The position numbers and the translations under genes were made by a program. 64,000 nucleotides of DNA, from assembly GCF_014652135.1 (NCBI RefSeq), contig NZ_BMYF01000003.1, positions 186,001 to 250,000 on the forward strand. The letters are read 5' to 3'. Shown here piece by piece: positions 23,860 to 32,993 of this stretch (position 1 is the first letter of the stretch; the number at the start of each line of letters is the position of its first letter). The stretch comes from Mongoliitalea lutea. GTDB lineage: Bacteria > Bacteroidota > Bacteroidia > Cytophagales > Cyclobacteriaceae. The notes under the pieces were generated by a model. It saw nothing but the letters and a program-made list of their open reading frames with translations. It made no database searches and was not told where the DNA came from.

Positions 23860-26178
23860 TTACTTCTTCTTGGTAAACCTTCCTTTCTTCTTCTCCTGTG
23901 GGGCTTCGATGATTTCTATGGTTTCAGCGTAGGTTAGTTGTTCGGCTTCTTTGTCTTTAGGGATTTTGAAGTTGTTTTTACCGAATTTAATATAGGGTCC
24001 CCAGCGACCATTAAGGATTTGGATTTCAGGATTTTCTTCAAAAGTTTTTATATGCTTTTTCTCGTCAGCTTCCCGTTTTTCCTGAATCAATGCTATCGCT
24101 TCAGCCTCTGTAATGCTCAACGGGTCCTGCTCTTTCTTAAGGGATACAAATTTCCCGTCATGGCGCACATATGGACCGAATCTTCCAACACCCACTACCA
24201 TGTTTTTACCTTCAAATTCCCCAACTTCTCTTGGTAGTTTAAACAGTTCTAAAGCATCTTCCAAGGTGATATTTTCGATAAACTGCCCTTTTTTCATGCT
24301 GGCAAACTGCTTGTTTTCGTCTTCTTGATCTCCAATCTGAACGAGGGGGCCAAATTTCCCTAGTCGTGCAATGATAGGTTTACCTGATTTTGGATCGATG
24401 CCTAATTCTCTGGAGCTATTGATATCTGCTCTTGCTACGTTGGCAGTTTCTTCTACACGTGTATGGAATTTTCCGTAGAAGTTTTGGATCATGTCTTCCC
24501 AGTTTTGTCCACCATGTGCAATGTCATCAAATTCTTTTTCCACTTTGGCAGTAAAAGAAAAATCGATCACATTTGGGAAATGCTCCACCAGGAAATCATT
24601 CACTACCATGGCAATATTGGTAGGAAAGAGTTTATTTTTATCTGCTCCCGTAATTTCCTTTTTCTGGTTTTCTGTGAACTTACCGGCAGCAACTTTCATC
24701 TCAATGTAAGGTCTCTCGGTTCCTTCACGTGATTCTTTCAGTACATATTCACGCTTTTGAATCGTGGAAATCGTAGGCGCATACGTAGATGGTCGACCAA
24801 TTCCCATTTCCTCCAATTTCTTTACCAAAGAGGCTTCTGTGTAGCGCGGTGCCGGTCTGCTAAATGTTTCTCTTCCTTTTAATTCTACTAAGTTAAGTAC
24901 TTGACCAATGTTCAATGGTGGCAATAAACCTTTTTCTGTACTTTCTTCATCTTCTGGCTCATCATCTGTACTTTCCAAATACACCTTCAAAAATCCATCA
25001 AATTTGATTACCTCACCACTGGCAGTCAATTTCTCATCTCTGGTATCAATAGCAATGGTAGCTACAGTTTTTTCCAATTGAGCCTCGGACATTTGGGATG
25101 CGATGGCTCTTTTCCATATCAACTCATATAACCTCTGCTCATTTCGATCACCAGTGGTCTCGTGCTTGGAAAAATCTGTAGGACGAATAGCCTCGTGTGC
25201 CTCTTGGGCACCTTCGGATTTTGTAGCATATTTTCTTTCCTGATGATATTCCGGTCCGTAGGCGCTATAGATTTCATTTTTAGCAGCAGCACGGGCGTCA
25301 TCAGAAAGATTCACACTATCCGTACGCATATAGGTGATTTTCCCCGATTCGTACAGTTTTTGTGCAACAGACATGGTCTGAGCTACAGAGAAATAAAGCT
25401 TCCTACTTGCTTCTTGTTGCAAAGTAGAAGTAGTAAACGGCGCAGCAGGTGATTTCTTTCCAGGTTTGGTTTCAAGGTTTTCGATGGAGAAGCTCGCACC
25501 CAAACAATCTTTAAGGAATTTTTCAGCTTCCTCTTTAGTATCAAATTTCTTAGGTAATTCAGCCTGTAAGGTTTTTCCACTGACATCAAACTGTGCAGTA
25601 ATTTTGAAGGAAGACCTCGAATTAAACTTTTCAATTTCACGCTCACGTTCTACAATCAAGCGTACTGCTACGGACTGTACCCTTCCCGCGGATAGACCTG
25701 TTTTGATTTTTTTCCATAGAATTGGAGAAAGCTCAAAACCTACCAGCCTATCCAAAATCCTTCTGGCCTGTTGGGCATTGACCAAATCATAATCAATACC
25801 CCGAGGGTTTTCTATGGCTTTGGTAATAGCAGACTTGGTAATTTCTCTAAAAACAATACGCTTGGTGTTATTTTCCTTAAGGTTCAACACTTCTTTTAGA
25901 TGCCATGAAATAGCTTCTCCCTCTCGGTCATCATCGCTCGCGAGGTAGATCGTTTCCGAATCCTTAACCAAACTTTTAAGCTGCTTGATGACATCGCGTT
26001 TATCAGGGGTGATTTCATACGTAGGCTTAAACTTATTTTGAATGTCTATTGCCTTATCACCTTTTGGGAGGTCACGTACGTGCCCATAGCTTGAAGCTAC
26101 TTTAAAATCCTTACCCAAATATCCTTCTATTGTCTTTGCTTTAGCTGGGGACTCTACTATTACTAAATTTTTTGGCAT
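23860..26178 (-). CDS. topA: DNA topoisomerase I
   Basis: A 772-residue type IA topoisomerase that relaxes negative supercoils. The Toprim domain starts at V-I-V-E-S-P-A-K-A-K-T near residue 6 and contains A-S-D-D-D-R-E-G-E-A. The catalytic Tyr is in I-T-Y-M-R-T-D-S near residue 286. In place of the zinc fingers of the E. coli enzyme, the C-terminus has three zinc-less repeats with the core G-R-F/W-G-P-Y (L-G-K-F-G-P-L-V, V-G-R-F-G-P-Y-V, N-G-R-W-G-P-Y-I) and a Lys-rich end. This is the normal Bacteroidota form. Confidence 0.96.
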   Translation of the reverse strand: MPKNLVIVESPAKAKTIEGYLGKDFKVASSYGHVRDLPKGDKAIDIQNKFKPTYEITPDKRDVIKQLKSLVKDSETIYLASDDDREGEAISWHLKEVLNLKENNTKRIVFREITKSAITKAIENPRGIDYDLVNAQQARRILDRLVGFELSPILWKKIKTGLSAGRVQSVAVRLIVEREREIEKFNSRSSFKITAQFDVSGKTLQAELPKKFDTKEEAEKFLKDCLGASFSIENLETKPGKKSPAAPFTTSTLQQEASRKLYFSVAQTMSVAQKLYESGKITYMRTDSVNLSDDARAAAKNEIYSAYGPEYHQERKYATKSEGAQEAHEAIRPTDFSKHETTGDRNEQRLYELIWKRAIASQMSEAQLEKTVATIAIDTRDEKLTASGEVIKFDGFLKVYLESTDDEPEDEESTEKGLLPPLNIGQVLNLVELKGRETFSRPAPRYTEASLVKKLEEMGIGRPSTYAPTISTIQKREYVLKESREGTERPYIEMKVAAGKFTENQKKEITGADKNKLFPTNIAMVVNDFLVEHFPNVIDFSFTAKVEKEFDDIAHGGQNWEDMIQNFYGKFHTRVEETANVARADINSSRELGIDPKSGKPIIARLGKFGPLVQIGDQEDENKQFASMKKGQFIENITLEDALELFKLPREVGEFEGKNMVVGVGRFGPYVRHDGKFVSLKKEQDPLSITEAEAIALIQEKREADEKKHIKTFEENPEIQILNGRWGPYIKFGKNNFKIPKDKEAEQLTYAETIEIIEAPQEKKKGRFTKKK

Positions 26179-26223
26179 ATTCTATTTGTTGTTGCTACCT
26201 CCCTTGGAAGTACTTTAAAATCC

Positions 26224-26255
26224 TAAAAATAGATGGCATTCTACTCTATTCCAAA
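26224..26255 (-). promoter_or_regulatory. Candidate promoter of topA (and possibly the mrp operon)
   Basis: On the minus strand TTTG (26255-26252), 20 nt, then TATTTTTA (26231-26224), one mismatch from TAnnTTTG. The leader to the topA ATG would be about 40 nt. Confidence 0.35.
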
Positions 26256-26328
26256 TTTAGCTAGTAATCTAGTGGAATTAACAAGTATTTTTTGCATATT
26301 TGACTTCCTGACAAAATCTTTTTTAGTT

Positions 26329-26799
26329 ATGAAATTTTTGTATGTGTTAAGGCATGGCGAATCTGAACCCTCCAATTATGAAGGTGATTTTCAGCGTGTG
26401 CTGACATCTTTTGGAAAAAATCAAGTCCAGTTTTTAGCGGAGAGACTGGCTAAAAGAGAGCTTAATTTTGACAAAATTTTATGTAGCACTGCTAAAAGAA
26501 CCAAACAAACTTGCGACTACATTTTAAAAGAAATTCCAGTGGATAAGGTTGCATATAAAGATAATTTGTATGAATGCGATCTCATGGAATTGATCGAGGA
26601 GCTACAAAGAGTTGAGAAGGATGTGGAACATTTACTTTTGGTAGGCCATAATCCTGGTGTAAGCGCTTTGGTGAGTTATTTGTCAGGAGAGTTCTTTTTA
26701 TCTATGAGTCCTGGAGATTTGGTCATTTTATCCTTAGAAATTGATAAATGGAACTTTTTAAGCCAGGATATTGCTATTATATTGGATATTTTAAGATAA
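26329..26799 (+). CDS. sixA: SixA-type histidine phosphatase family protein
   Basis: A 156-residue histidine-phosphatase-superfamily protein. The frame is open from 26233, but the family begins with the phosphate-binding motif V-L-R-H-G-E-S, so I place the start at the ATG at 26329 (M-K-F-L-Y-V-L-R-H-G). The second catalytic His is in V-G-H-N-P-G-V near residue 107. SixA removes phosphate from phosphohistidine in signalling and PTS proteins; the actual substrate in this organism is unknown. It is divergent from topA. Confidence 0.85.
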   Translation: MKFLYVLRHGESEPSNYEGDFQRVLTSFGKNQVQFLAERLAKRELNFDKILCSTAKRTKQTCDYILKEIPVDKVAYKDNLYECDLMELIEELQRVEKDVEHLLLVGHNPGVSALVSYLSGEFFLSMSPGDLVILSLEIDKWNFLSQDIAIILDILR

Positions 26800-26816
26800 T
26801 TTCGGACTTCCGAAAT
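26799..26816. repeat. Perfect inverted repeat between sixA and the agmatinase-family gene
   Basis: ATTTCGGA, a 2-nt spacer, then TCCGAAAT. It begins on the last base of the sixA stop codon and lies 31 nt before the next ATG. There is no T tract, so an operator-like site is as likely as a terminator. Confidence 0.4.
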
Positions 26817-26847
26817 CTACAAACCCAATAATCAAATTTATTTCATT

Positions 26848-27915
26848 ATGTCTTTAAAACATCAATTGATCGAGTCCTTTGATCCAAATGGAGTAGGGGC
26901 TCACGAGGGAATTTTTGGACTCCCTTTTGACGAAGTTACCGCAGATTTAATTTTAATCCCCGTTCCTTGGGAGGTTACGGTATCTTATGCATCCGGTACA
27001 GACGATGGACCGGAAGCCATCTTAAACGCCTCCTATCAGGTAGATTTATTCCAAGATGATATACATGATGCTTGGAAAATGGGCATTTATATGTTACCGA
27101 TTCCTGAAGATATTGCAACCAAATCATCCAATTACCGAATAATGGCCAGAAATTATATTTCTTGGTTGGAAGGTGGGATGAACGAAGCCGATAAAGAACG
27201 ATTTATTGCAATTCCTACGCTTATCAATCAGGCTTGCGAGGAAATGAATCAGTGGGTGTATGAACAAGTGAAGCACTTTAGGGCACAAGGCAAATTGGTG
27301 GCCTTAGTCGGAGGCGATCACAGTACACCATTGGGCATGATCAAAGCGCTTTCAGAAGAGTACAATAGTTTTGGTATTCTTCAAATTGATGCGCATGCGG
27401 ATTTACGCAAGGCTTATGAGGATTTTGAATATTCTCATGCATCCATTGCATACAATGCATTGAAGCTTCCTCAGATCAGCCGTTTGGTACAGGTAGGTAT
27501 TCGTGATTATTGCCAGTCAGAAGCTGTGATGGCCAAGGAAAACAATCGTATTCATACATTTTATGATAAAGATATCAAAGAGGAAATGTATGAAGGGAAA
27601 GCTTGGAAAATCATCTGTGATGATATCCTTGATCAGCTGCCTCAAGACGTTTATATAACCATTGATATAGACGGCTTAGATCCGAAACTATGCCCACATA
27701 CAGGAACTCCTGTGGCCGGTGGGTTTGAGATGGAGCAGGTATTGTATCTGATGAAACAGGTGGTACGCTCCGGTAGAAAAATCATTGGTTTTGACATCGT
27801 AGAAGTTGCTCCAGGCCCTGATGGAGATGAGTGGGACGGTAATGTGGGCGCACGTGTATTATACCGTATGGCCAACCTCTTTGGAGCTTCTCAAGGAAAA
27901 TTGAATCTTAAATAA
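26848..27915 (+). CDS. Agmatinase/arginase-family ureohydrolase
   Basis: A 355-residue ureohydrolase with all Mn ligands: G-G-D-H-S near residue 154, D-A-H-A-D near 180 and D-I-D-G-L-D-P near 272, plus V-E-V-A-P-G near 313. It lacks the extra N-terminal domain of the gene at 10284 and has an insertion of ~40 residues between the first strands and G-G-D-H. Agmatinase (agmatine to putrescine) fits best, consistent with Bacteroidota polyamine synthesis, but formiminoglutamase-like or other guanidino substrates cannot be excluded. A strong terminator follows. Confidence 0.8.
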   Translation: MSLKHQLIESFDPNGVGAHEGIFGLPFDEVTADLILIPVPWEVTVSYASGTDDGPEAILNASYQVDLFQDDIHDAWKMGIYMLPIPEDIATKSSNYRIMARNYISWLEGGMNEADKERFIAIPTLINQACEEMNQWVYEQVKHFRAQGKLVALVGGDHSTPLGMIKALSEEYNSFGILQIDAHADLRKAYEDFEYSHASIAYNALKLPQISRLVQVGIRDYCQSEAVMAKENNRIHTFYDKDIKEEMYEGKAWKIICDDILDQLPQDVYITIDIDGLDPKLCPHTGTPVAGGFEMEQVLYLMKQVVRSGRKIIGFDIVEVAPGPDGDEWDGNVGARVLYRMANLFGASQGKLNLK

Positions 27916-27938
27916 GTTCAAACAACTAAGAACACATA

Positions 27939-27977
27939 AAAAAACTCCCATTTGATAATTCAGATGGGAGTTTTTTT
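27939..27977. terminator. Bidirectional intrinsic terminator
   Basis: AAAAACTCCCAT (to 27951) pairs with ATGGGAGTTTTT (from 27964) across a 12-nt loop, with A and T tracts on either side. It separates the convergent agmatinase-family and M56 peptidase genes. Confidence 0.88.
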
Positions 27978-27993
27978 GTTTGAAGTTCCGGGG

Positions 27994-30636
27994 TTAATCC
28001 TTCTTAGTCTCGATAAATACAATCCCTTTGCTGCTAGCAGAACCATAGAGGTTATTCATGGCTGCTGCTTCTTCACCTTTCACGATTCTAATGGATTCAA
28101 TCTTGTTTGGATCAATCTTGTTATTGACAAAATCTTGGGACTTTACAGTCCCGTCTATTACATACACGGGTGGATTACTTGAGGCAGATTGAAATTTAAC
28201 CCCTTGAGCCGTATTCAGTGAACCACTCGCATTTCCGTTTAGTTGAATCCTTGCCATCCCTTGTTCTGACTTAGATGCTTCATTCCCACCATAAGCCATG
28301 ATTTTTATCTCAAAGGGATGTCCTGTACTTACCTTTTTATCAATATCAGGCAAGCTGAATGATATAGGCATTTGAACCGTATATTGTTCCTGACTACCAT
28401 CTACCACCCAACGTTCTCTGTTTTGACCTAAGGTCCACATCACCTCTGAATACAATTCCTTACTTGGGGTTTCTCGAATAGTAATGGACTTTACATAACC
28501 ATCTTTATCTAATACCAACTCTGTATTGACTACTCCAGCGATGCCATTCTCTCGAGCCTCCAAAGGATATTTCAAATTCTTTTTCAGGAATGTATTGAAG
28601 GCTTCACTTGGTCTTATCTCTGCAATAGAAGAGGAAACAGAATTTTGACTGGAAGAATTAACTGCTCCATTCAATTGTACTTTAGATGCCTGATTCAATC
28701 TGAATTGAATGGGTACCCTCATACGCACATTTACCTGTTGATTTCTTTGTGTACCCGGAATCCAATCAGGTGAATTTTCAACTACGCGCAATGCTTCATT
28801 ATCCAATTCACTCATGACTCCACGAAGCAATTCAGGGTTTCTGACTTTTCCTTCGCTGTCGATTACAAATGCGATATATACATTTCCTTCAATACCCATC
28901 CGCTTTGCTGCTTCTGAGTAGCGGAGATTTTCTTTCAAATACGCTAACCAAGCATCCATACCTCCTTTAAAACTCGGAGGGTTTTCCACCACATCAAATA
29001 CTTCAGTAGGGTTCGAAATGTCCAAAGGTCCATTTTCAATTACGTTTCTAGGTGGAACAGGATTGTTGAAGAAATTCAATGAAGCGCGTGTTTCAGCTGG
29101 AATCTCGGGATGAAAATTGAAGCTTACAGTAGCCAAGGATACAGTAGGTTTATCGTTTAAAGTTCCAGGTTTCCACTGATTGAAGCGTTCATCTTTCAAT
29201 AAGTCCAATGCTTGCTGATCTATACCAGCTCCTATACTGTTTCTAATTATTGCTTCGGTAACTTTTCCTGACTCATCCACTATTAATTCCAAGGTCAAGC
29301 GATCCAAAAGACCTAAACTTTGCTCTTTTTCTGGGATATTCAGCGCATCTATGAACTCTTTTTGCCATTCATTAAAGTCAATCACCGGCTCTGCTGATTT
29401 GACTCCTGCTTGGTAGCGAGTGCTGACTCCATTGAAAGTTTTGGTGATGCGGGAATTGTTCCGAAGGGACTGAATCAAACCTCTGATTTTCAAATAATCC
29501 TCTGTGGATTGAATGTTGGAAAACTCATATTGTAATTCCCCAAGTTGAGCCGTTAGCTTATCACCTCTTAATGGTCCGATCAACTCATAATGCTGGGGAT
29601 TGGTGATTTTTTTCACCTTTACACTGAAATTGATAGAGTCTTGAGCCAATGTTAATTGTTGACTGATGTCCTCTGTTTTACTTACCCAAACTTCCGTAGG
29701 GAAACTTAAGTTGGTCTTGGTTTTCATCGCCACTAATCCCAATAGCATGGCAGTTAGTGGCAACACCATAAGTGTCTTAAGCCAGTTTTTCTTTCCTGAT
29801 TTTTTCATCATGACAATTCTTTTAAGTGTGGTAGATCTAATGAAATAATTGCCAATAGGAAGATCTATACCCTTAAACGCCATTTTCACGACTAATTTCG
29901 GATAGTTTTCTTTCGATGAAGTTTCTTTCAATACCCCTTCATCTGCAAGGTATTCATGTACGTCTACCAGTGCCGAGCGCATCAAATGAATGACAGGATT
30001 AAACCAAAAAATAATGCTCAATACTTGGTAATATAGAATGTCGTAAGAATGATACTGTCTGATATGTATCAATTCATGTTGAATGATCTGGGCTTCCTCT
30101 TCTTTGGAAAGCTGTTGGGAATCATCCCAGAATAATTTGTTGAAATAGGAAAAGACAGGAGCGAGTCCAAAGGTGGGTATGAAAAAGTAATTGTCTTTGA
30201 GATTGAAGCGGGTTTGGTACCAGCCACGCTCTTTTAAGATTCTCAGCTGTATGTAGCTCCAAAAAATCCGTAAAACACCCAAAGAAATAGCAATTAGGTA
30301 AACTATCATCAAGGTGTCTAACCATGTCCAAAGGACAGGAAGCTTGGTACTGCTTACTGTTACCTCGGGTAATCCAAAAGTTGCAACAACTTCTTCAGGG
30401 CCCTCTTGTATCGTAAGGGCCTTGAAGAATGCAGTTTGTTCTAGCGATATATCTGGCTTGGCAAATTCAACAGGAATCTGAATCAGTGGAAAAGTGAATG
30501 CGAGTAGGGGAGTTACCAATAAGTAAATCCTTGTAAACGTAAAACTTTTCTCATTTCTAAGGAATACAGCATATACCCCGAAGAAAAACAGCATGCAGAA
30601 CGTGCTTTGCCAGATATAGTCTAGAAGGATAGCCAT
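27994..30636 (-). CDS. BlaR1-type M56 metallopeptidase fused to TonB-C domains and a receptor-plug-like tail
   Basis: An 880-residue inner-membrane protein. Helices lie at about 5-25, 37-55, 105-125 and 285-300. The M56 zinc motif H-E-L-I-H is at 187-191, followed by E-Y-L-A-D-E-G. The periplasmic part has three successive TonB C-terminal-like modules (near 430-510, 560-650 and 690-770) and ends in a stretch like a TonB-dependent-receptor plug (P-P-V-Y-V-I-D-G-T, I-E-S-I-R-I-V-K-G, Y-G-S-A-S-S-K-G). It is paired with a BlaI-type repressor gene 3 nt upstream, so it probably senses an envelope signal and triggers repressor cleavage. Confidence 0.87.
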   Translation of the reverse strand: MAILLDYIWQSTFCMLFFFGVYAVFLRNEKSFTFTRIYLLVTPLLAFTFPLIQIPVEFAKPDISLEQTAFFKALTIQEGPEEVVATFGLPEVTVSSTKLPVLWTWLDTLMIVYLIAISLGVLRIFWSYIQLRILKERGWYQTRFNLKDNYFFIPTFGLAPVFSYFNKLFWDDSQQLSKEEEAQIIQHELIHIRQYHSYDILYYQVLSIIFWFNPVIHLMRSALVDVHEYLADEGVLKETSSKENYPKLVVKMAFKGIDLPIGNYFIRSTTLKRIVMMKKSGKKNWLKTLMVLPLTAMLLGLVAMKTKTNLSFPTEVWVSKTEDISQQLTLAQDSINFSVKVKKITNPQHYELIGPLRGDKLTAQLGELQYEFSNIQSTEDYLKIRGLIQSLRNNSRITKTFNGVSTRYQAGVKSAEPVIDFNEWQKEFIDALNIPEKEQSLGLLDRLTLELIVDESGKVTEAIIRNSIGAGIDQQALDLLKDERFNQWKPGTLNDKPTVSLATVSFNFHPEIPAETRASLNFFNNPVPPRNVIENGPLDISNPTEVFDVVENPPSFKGGMDAWLAYLKENLRYSEAAKRMGIEGNVYIAFVIDSEGKVRNPELLRGVMSELDNEALRVVENSPDWIPGTQRNQQVNVRMRVPIQFRLNQASKVQLNGAVNSSSQNSVSSSIAEIRPSEAFNTFLKKNLKYPLEARENGIAGVVNTELVLDKDGYVKSITIRETPSKELYSEVMWTLGQNRERWVVDGSQEQYTVQMPISFSLPDIDKKVSTGHPFEIKIMAYGGNEASKSEQGMARIQLNGNASGSLNTAQGVKFQSASSNPPVYVIDGTVKSQDFVNNKIDPNKIESIRIVKGEEAAAMNNLYGSASSKGIVFIETKKD

Positions 30637-30639
30637 GAA

Positions 30640-31002
30640 TTACTTCACTTCATCTTTCACTTCACTTAAGATTTTCTCTAAGTCTTTCACGTCCAAATTT
30701 TTGTCTTTGGCAAAGAAAGAAGCTAGTCTTGAGAAAGACCCCCCGAAATAACCTGATAGTAAATTTTTGATTGAGAAACTTCTGTATTCATCTTTCGATA
30801 CAATAGGGAAGTACTCATGTGACTTACCGTAAGCTTTATGGCTAACAAAACCTTTTCTTTCCAAAATCCTTACGATGGTGGAAACAGTGTTGTACGCCGG
30901 CTTAGGCTCCGACATTTTTTCTAAGATATCCTTTACGAAACCTTTCTCTAGGTCCCACAGGATTTGCATGATTTGCTCTTCAGCGCGTGTTAACTCTCTC
31001 AT
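30640..31002 (-). CDS. BlaI/MecI/CopY-family transcriptional repressor
   Basis: A 120-residue winged-helix repressor. L-T-R-A-E-E-Q-I-M-Q-I-L-W and K-P-A-Y-N-T-V-S-T-I-V-R-I-L-E-R-K-G-F-V are the family's helix-turn-helix signatures, and the C-terminal half forms the dimerisation region where BlaR1-linked proteolysis normally acts. It is the first gene of a two-gene operon with the M56 protease, so it likely autoregulates this pair and other envelope genes. No clear palindromic operator was recognised upstream. Confidence 0.92.
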   Translation of the reverse strand: MRELTRAEEQIMQILWDLEKGFVKDILEKMSEPKPAYNTVSTIVRILERKGFVSHKAYGKSHEYFPIVSKDEYRSFSIKNLLSGYFGGSFSRLASFFAKDKNLDVKDLEKILSEVKDEVK

Positions 31003-31143
31003 ATTGGCGTTTAAGTTTAATAATGTCCGAACTTATCCATTTAGTTTCATAAAAGCAAGCGTAGGTTGTAAATCTTTCTATTGGCTCCGATAAAATTAGT
31101 AAAATTATTTTAGTTTCGCAAAATATTTATTAGTTTATTTTGC

Positions 31144-31173
31144 AAAAAAAATAACCCCCAATAGGAGGTTATT
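31144..31173 (-). terminator. Terminator of the fatty-acid desaturase gene
   Basis: AATAACC (31150-31156) pairs with GGTTATT (31167-31173), with a further imperfect CC/GG pairing inside. On the minus strand the stem is followed by a run of seven to eight T. Confidence 0.65.
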
Positions 31174-31190
31174 AAAAGAGCTTCAAGTAT

Positions 31191-31940
31191 TTAAGCAGAT
31201 TTGAGCCGGATAATACCCACACTATGAAGTAATTTCACCATTGGATAGGTGGGATCAAACTCATACCATTTCACTGCAAAATTAGGTCTGTTCGGTAATT
31301 TGTGGTGATTGTTTTGGAAAAGCTCACCTAACATCAATACGTCTAGTAACAAACTGTTTTTAGATTTATCGTTGTTATCAAAATTAGCATATCCATATTT
31401 ATGGCCACTCCAGTTAACAATAGCACCGTGAACAGGGCCCATCAAAAAGTGTAAAGGCAATAATAAATACATCCAAACATGCGTACCTGGTAATTCAAAA
31501 ACAGAAATACTCAACACATATATTAATACATATACTACACCCCAACCCAGACGTGCCATCATAGAGTCTGCAAATAAATCAAATCTGTTCCAATCAGGAA
31601 CATCTTTTGAAAAGCGCTCTTCTGGTTTTAGTCGGAAGGTAAAGTAATCATTGTAGATGTTTTTAGTCTTCCACATCATAGTAAATAGATTTTCTGTATG
31701 ATGGGGACTATGAGGATCTTTAGGGGTATCACTGTAGGCATGATGCATTCTGTGAAGCACTGCATAGGCTCTAGGAGACAAATAAGAACTACCTTGGCAA
31801 ATCCATGTAAAGATGTAGAAGAATCGTTCCCAAAACTTGCTCATTGAAAACATCTGATGAGCGGCATAACGATGTAAGAAGAAGCTTTGGCAGAACAAAG
31901 AGAAATACCAATGCAATAGAAAGAACGCAATTAAAATCAC
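31191..31940 (-). CDS. Acyl-CoA/acyl-lipid fatty acid desaturase
   Basis: A 249-residue membrane-bound di-iron desaturase. The three histidine boxes are present: H-R-Y-A-A-H at residues 23-28, H-R-M-H-H near 64 and N-N-H-H-K near 215. Four hydrophobic helices surround them. It should introduce a cis double bond into acyl chains, adjusting membrane fluidity. The start is GTG at 31940, since an in-frame stop lies just upstream and the next ATG would remove the first His box. It is monocistronic. Confidence 0.88.
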   Translation of the reverse strand: MILIAFFLLHWYFSLFCQSFFLHRYAAHQMFSMSKFWERFFYIFTWICQGSSYLSPRAYAVLHRMHHAYSDTPKDPHSPHHTENLFTMMWKTKNIYNDYFTFRLKPEERFSKDVPDWNRFDLFADSMMARLGWGVVYVLIYVLSISVFELPGTHVWMYLLLPLHFLMGPVHGAIVNWSGHKYGYANFDNNDKSKNSLLLDVLMLGELFQNNHHKLPNRPNFAVKWYEFDPTYPMVKLLHSVGIIRLKSA

Positions 31941-31971
31941 TTGTAACTAATTTTTAAATGAATATCTACCA

Positions 31972-31979
31972 CAAATATA
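31972..31979 (-). promoter_or_regulatory. -7 element of the desaturase promoter
   Basis: A perfect TATATTTG on the minus strand, 31 nt upstream of the GTG start. No matching TTTG is seen at the usual -33 distance. Confidence 0.45.
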
Positions 31980-32076
31980 CGGCCTTACAGTTAATTTTAT
32001 AAATATATTTCCCGAAATGGTACGATTCTGTGACAAGTTTCCTAATTTGGTGTATTAAATTGCAAACTATTTATAT

Positions 32077-32451
32077 ATGAGTAAGTCATCAGAAGCTTTG
32101 GGTATCCTAGCTCAACTTGTTTTGGGAGGGGTTTCCGTAATCATTACAGCATTTCTTTTGCCAGGGGTGCATGTAGATGGATTTTTGACAGCTGTTATCT
32201 TAACTGCTTTATTGGCCTTGTTAAATATCACAGTCAAACCAATTTTAATCATGCTGACCATTCCAATTACCATTGTAACATTGGGTTTATTTTTATTGGC
32301 CATCAATGCTATTTTGATTTTGCTAGCATCGGAAATTATTGGAGGCTTTTATGTAGATGGGTTTTGGTGGGCTTTGGCTTTTGCTTTGATTTTGAGTTTA
32401 ATTAACTCTTTATTGGGTGTTTCGCTAGGGGAGAAGCGTCCTACTAGATAG
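32077..32451 (+). CDS. Small four-helix membrane protein (PF04020, YvlD/"phage holin" family)
   Basis: A 124-residue, almost entirely hydrophobic protein with four predicted helices. The motif N-I-T-V-K-P-I-L-I-M-L-T-I-P-I-T-I-V-T-L-G-L-F near residue 50 is diagnostic of the PF04020 family. The holin label of that family is historical; these are chromosomal membrane proteins of uncertain function, sometimes linked to envelope stress. The last 8 nt overlap the convergent AlbA_2 gene. Confidence 0.85.
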   Translation: MSKSSEALGILAQLVLGGVSVIITAFLLPGVHVDGFLTAVILTALLALLNITVKPILIMLTIPITIVTLGLFLLAINAILILLASEIIGGFYVDGFWWALAFALILSLINSLLGVSLGEKRPTR

Positions 32452-32869
32452 GAATTGTCTGGTCGCCTTCCCGCCTGTAAACAGTTGCTTTTCCATCGCT
32501 GTTTATATGTGTGTGCTGAATTCCCGTTTTAGGGACTTTAACTAATAAAACATAGCTTTCCTCCAATTCTACTTCACCATCCCAGTTTTCGATTTCATAT
32601 AATTCATAGGTGAGTGGGATTGGAGGAGAGCAAAATTTTTCGCTTGCTAGTTCCAACATATATTGTTCTTCCTCTCCATCAATGCCTTTTATTTTACCGG
32701 AATCAGAGACTCCTATTAGTATCATACCTCCATGAGTATTTGCAAATCCGACCAAGGTTTTGGCTATTTTTTCCGAATTACTGATATGTAACTTAAAATC
32801 AAGGGTTAAGCCTTCCTTTCTTTTGAGTAAACTTTCAATAAATTCAAGATTTTTTTTAGGTAAAAGCAT
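32444..32869 (-). CDS. Small AlbA_2 (Schlafen-type) domain protein
   Basis: A 141-residue protein consisting of one AlbA_2 domain (PF04326): L-T-L-D-F-K near residue 21, T-L-V-G-F-A-N-T-H-G-G-M-I-L-I-G-V near 37 and the C-terminal Y-R-R-E-G. Usually this domain is followed by a transcriptional-regulator ATP-binding part, which is absent here, so it is a stand-alone version. Nucleic-acid binding is likely; the target is unknown. Confidence 0.82.
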   Translation of the reverse strand: MLLPKKNLEFIESLLKRKEGLTLDFKLHISNSEKIAKTLVGFANTHGGMILIGVSDSGKIKGIDGEEEQYMLELASEKFCSPPIPLTYELYEIENWDGEVELEESYVLLVKVPKTGIQHTHINSDGKATVYRREGDQTIPI

Positions 32870-32993
32870 TTTTTATTTCCAATTTGTAGCTATATTAATG
32901 TATTGATTGTGAAAAGCGGAATTTATTTTGGCATTTCATAGTTTTAAATCCTTAACCAACCCAAATAAAGACACCAACCGAGCACGAAATGTT

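Noticed and set aside
26848-27915. Second arginase-fold gene considered as another peptide arginase.
   Set aside because: It lacks the extra N-terminal domain and has no small Arg-rich ORF upstream; an ordinary agmatinase-type enzyme fits.
32077-32451. Prophage remnant suggested by the phage-holin family name.
   Set aside because: No other phage gene is nearby; PF04020 members are widespread chromosomal membrane proteins.
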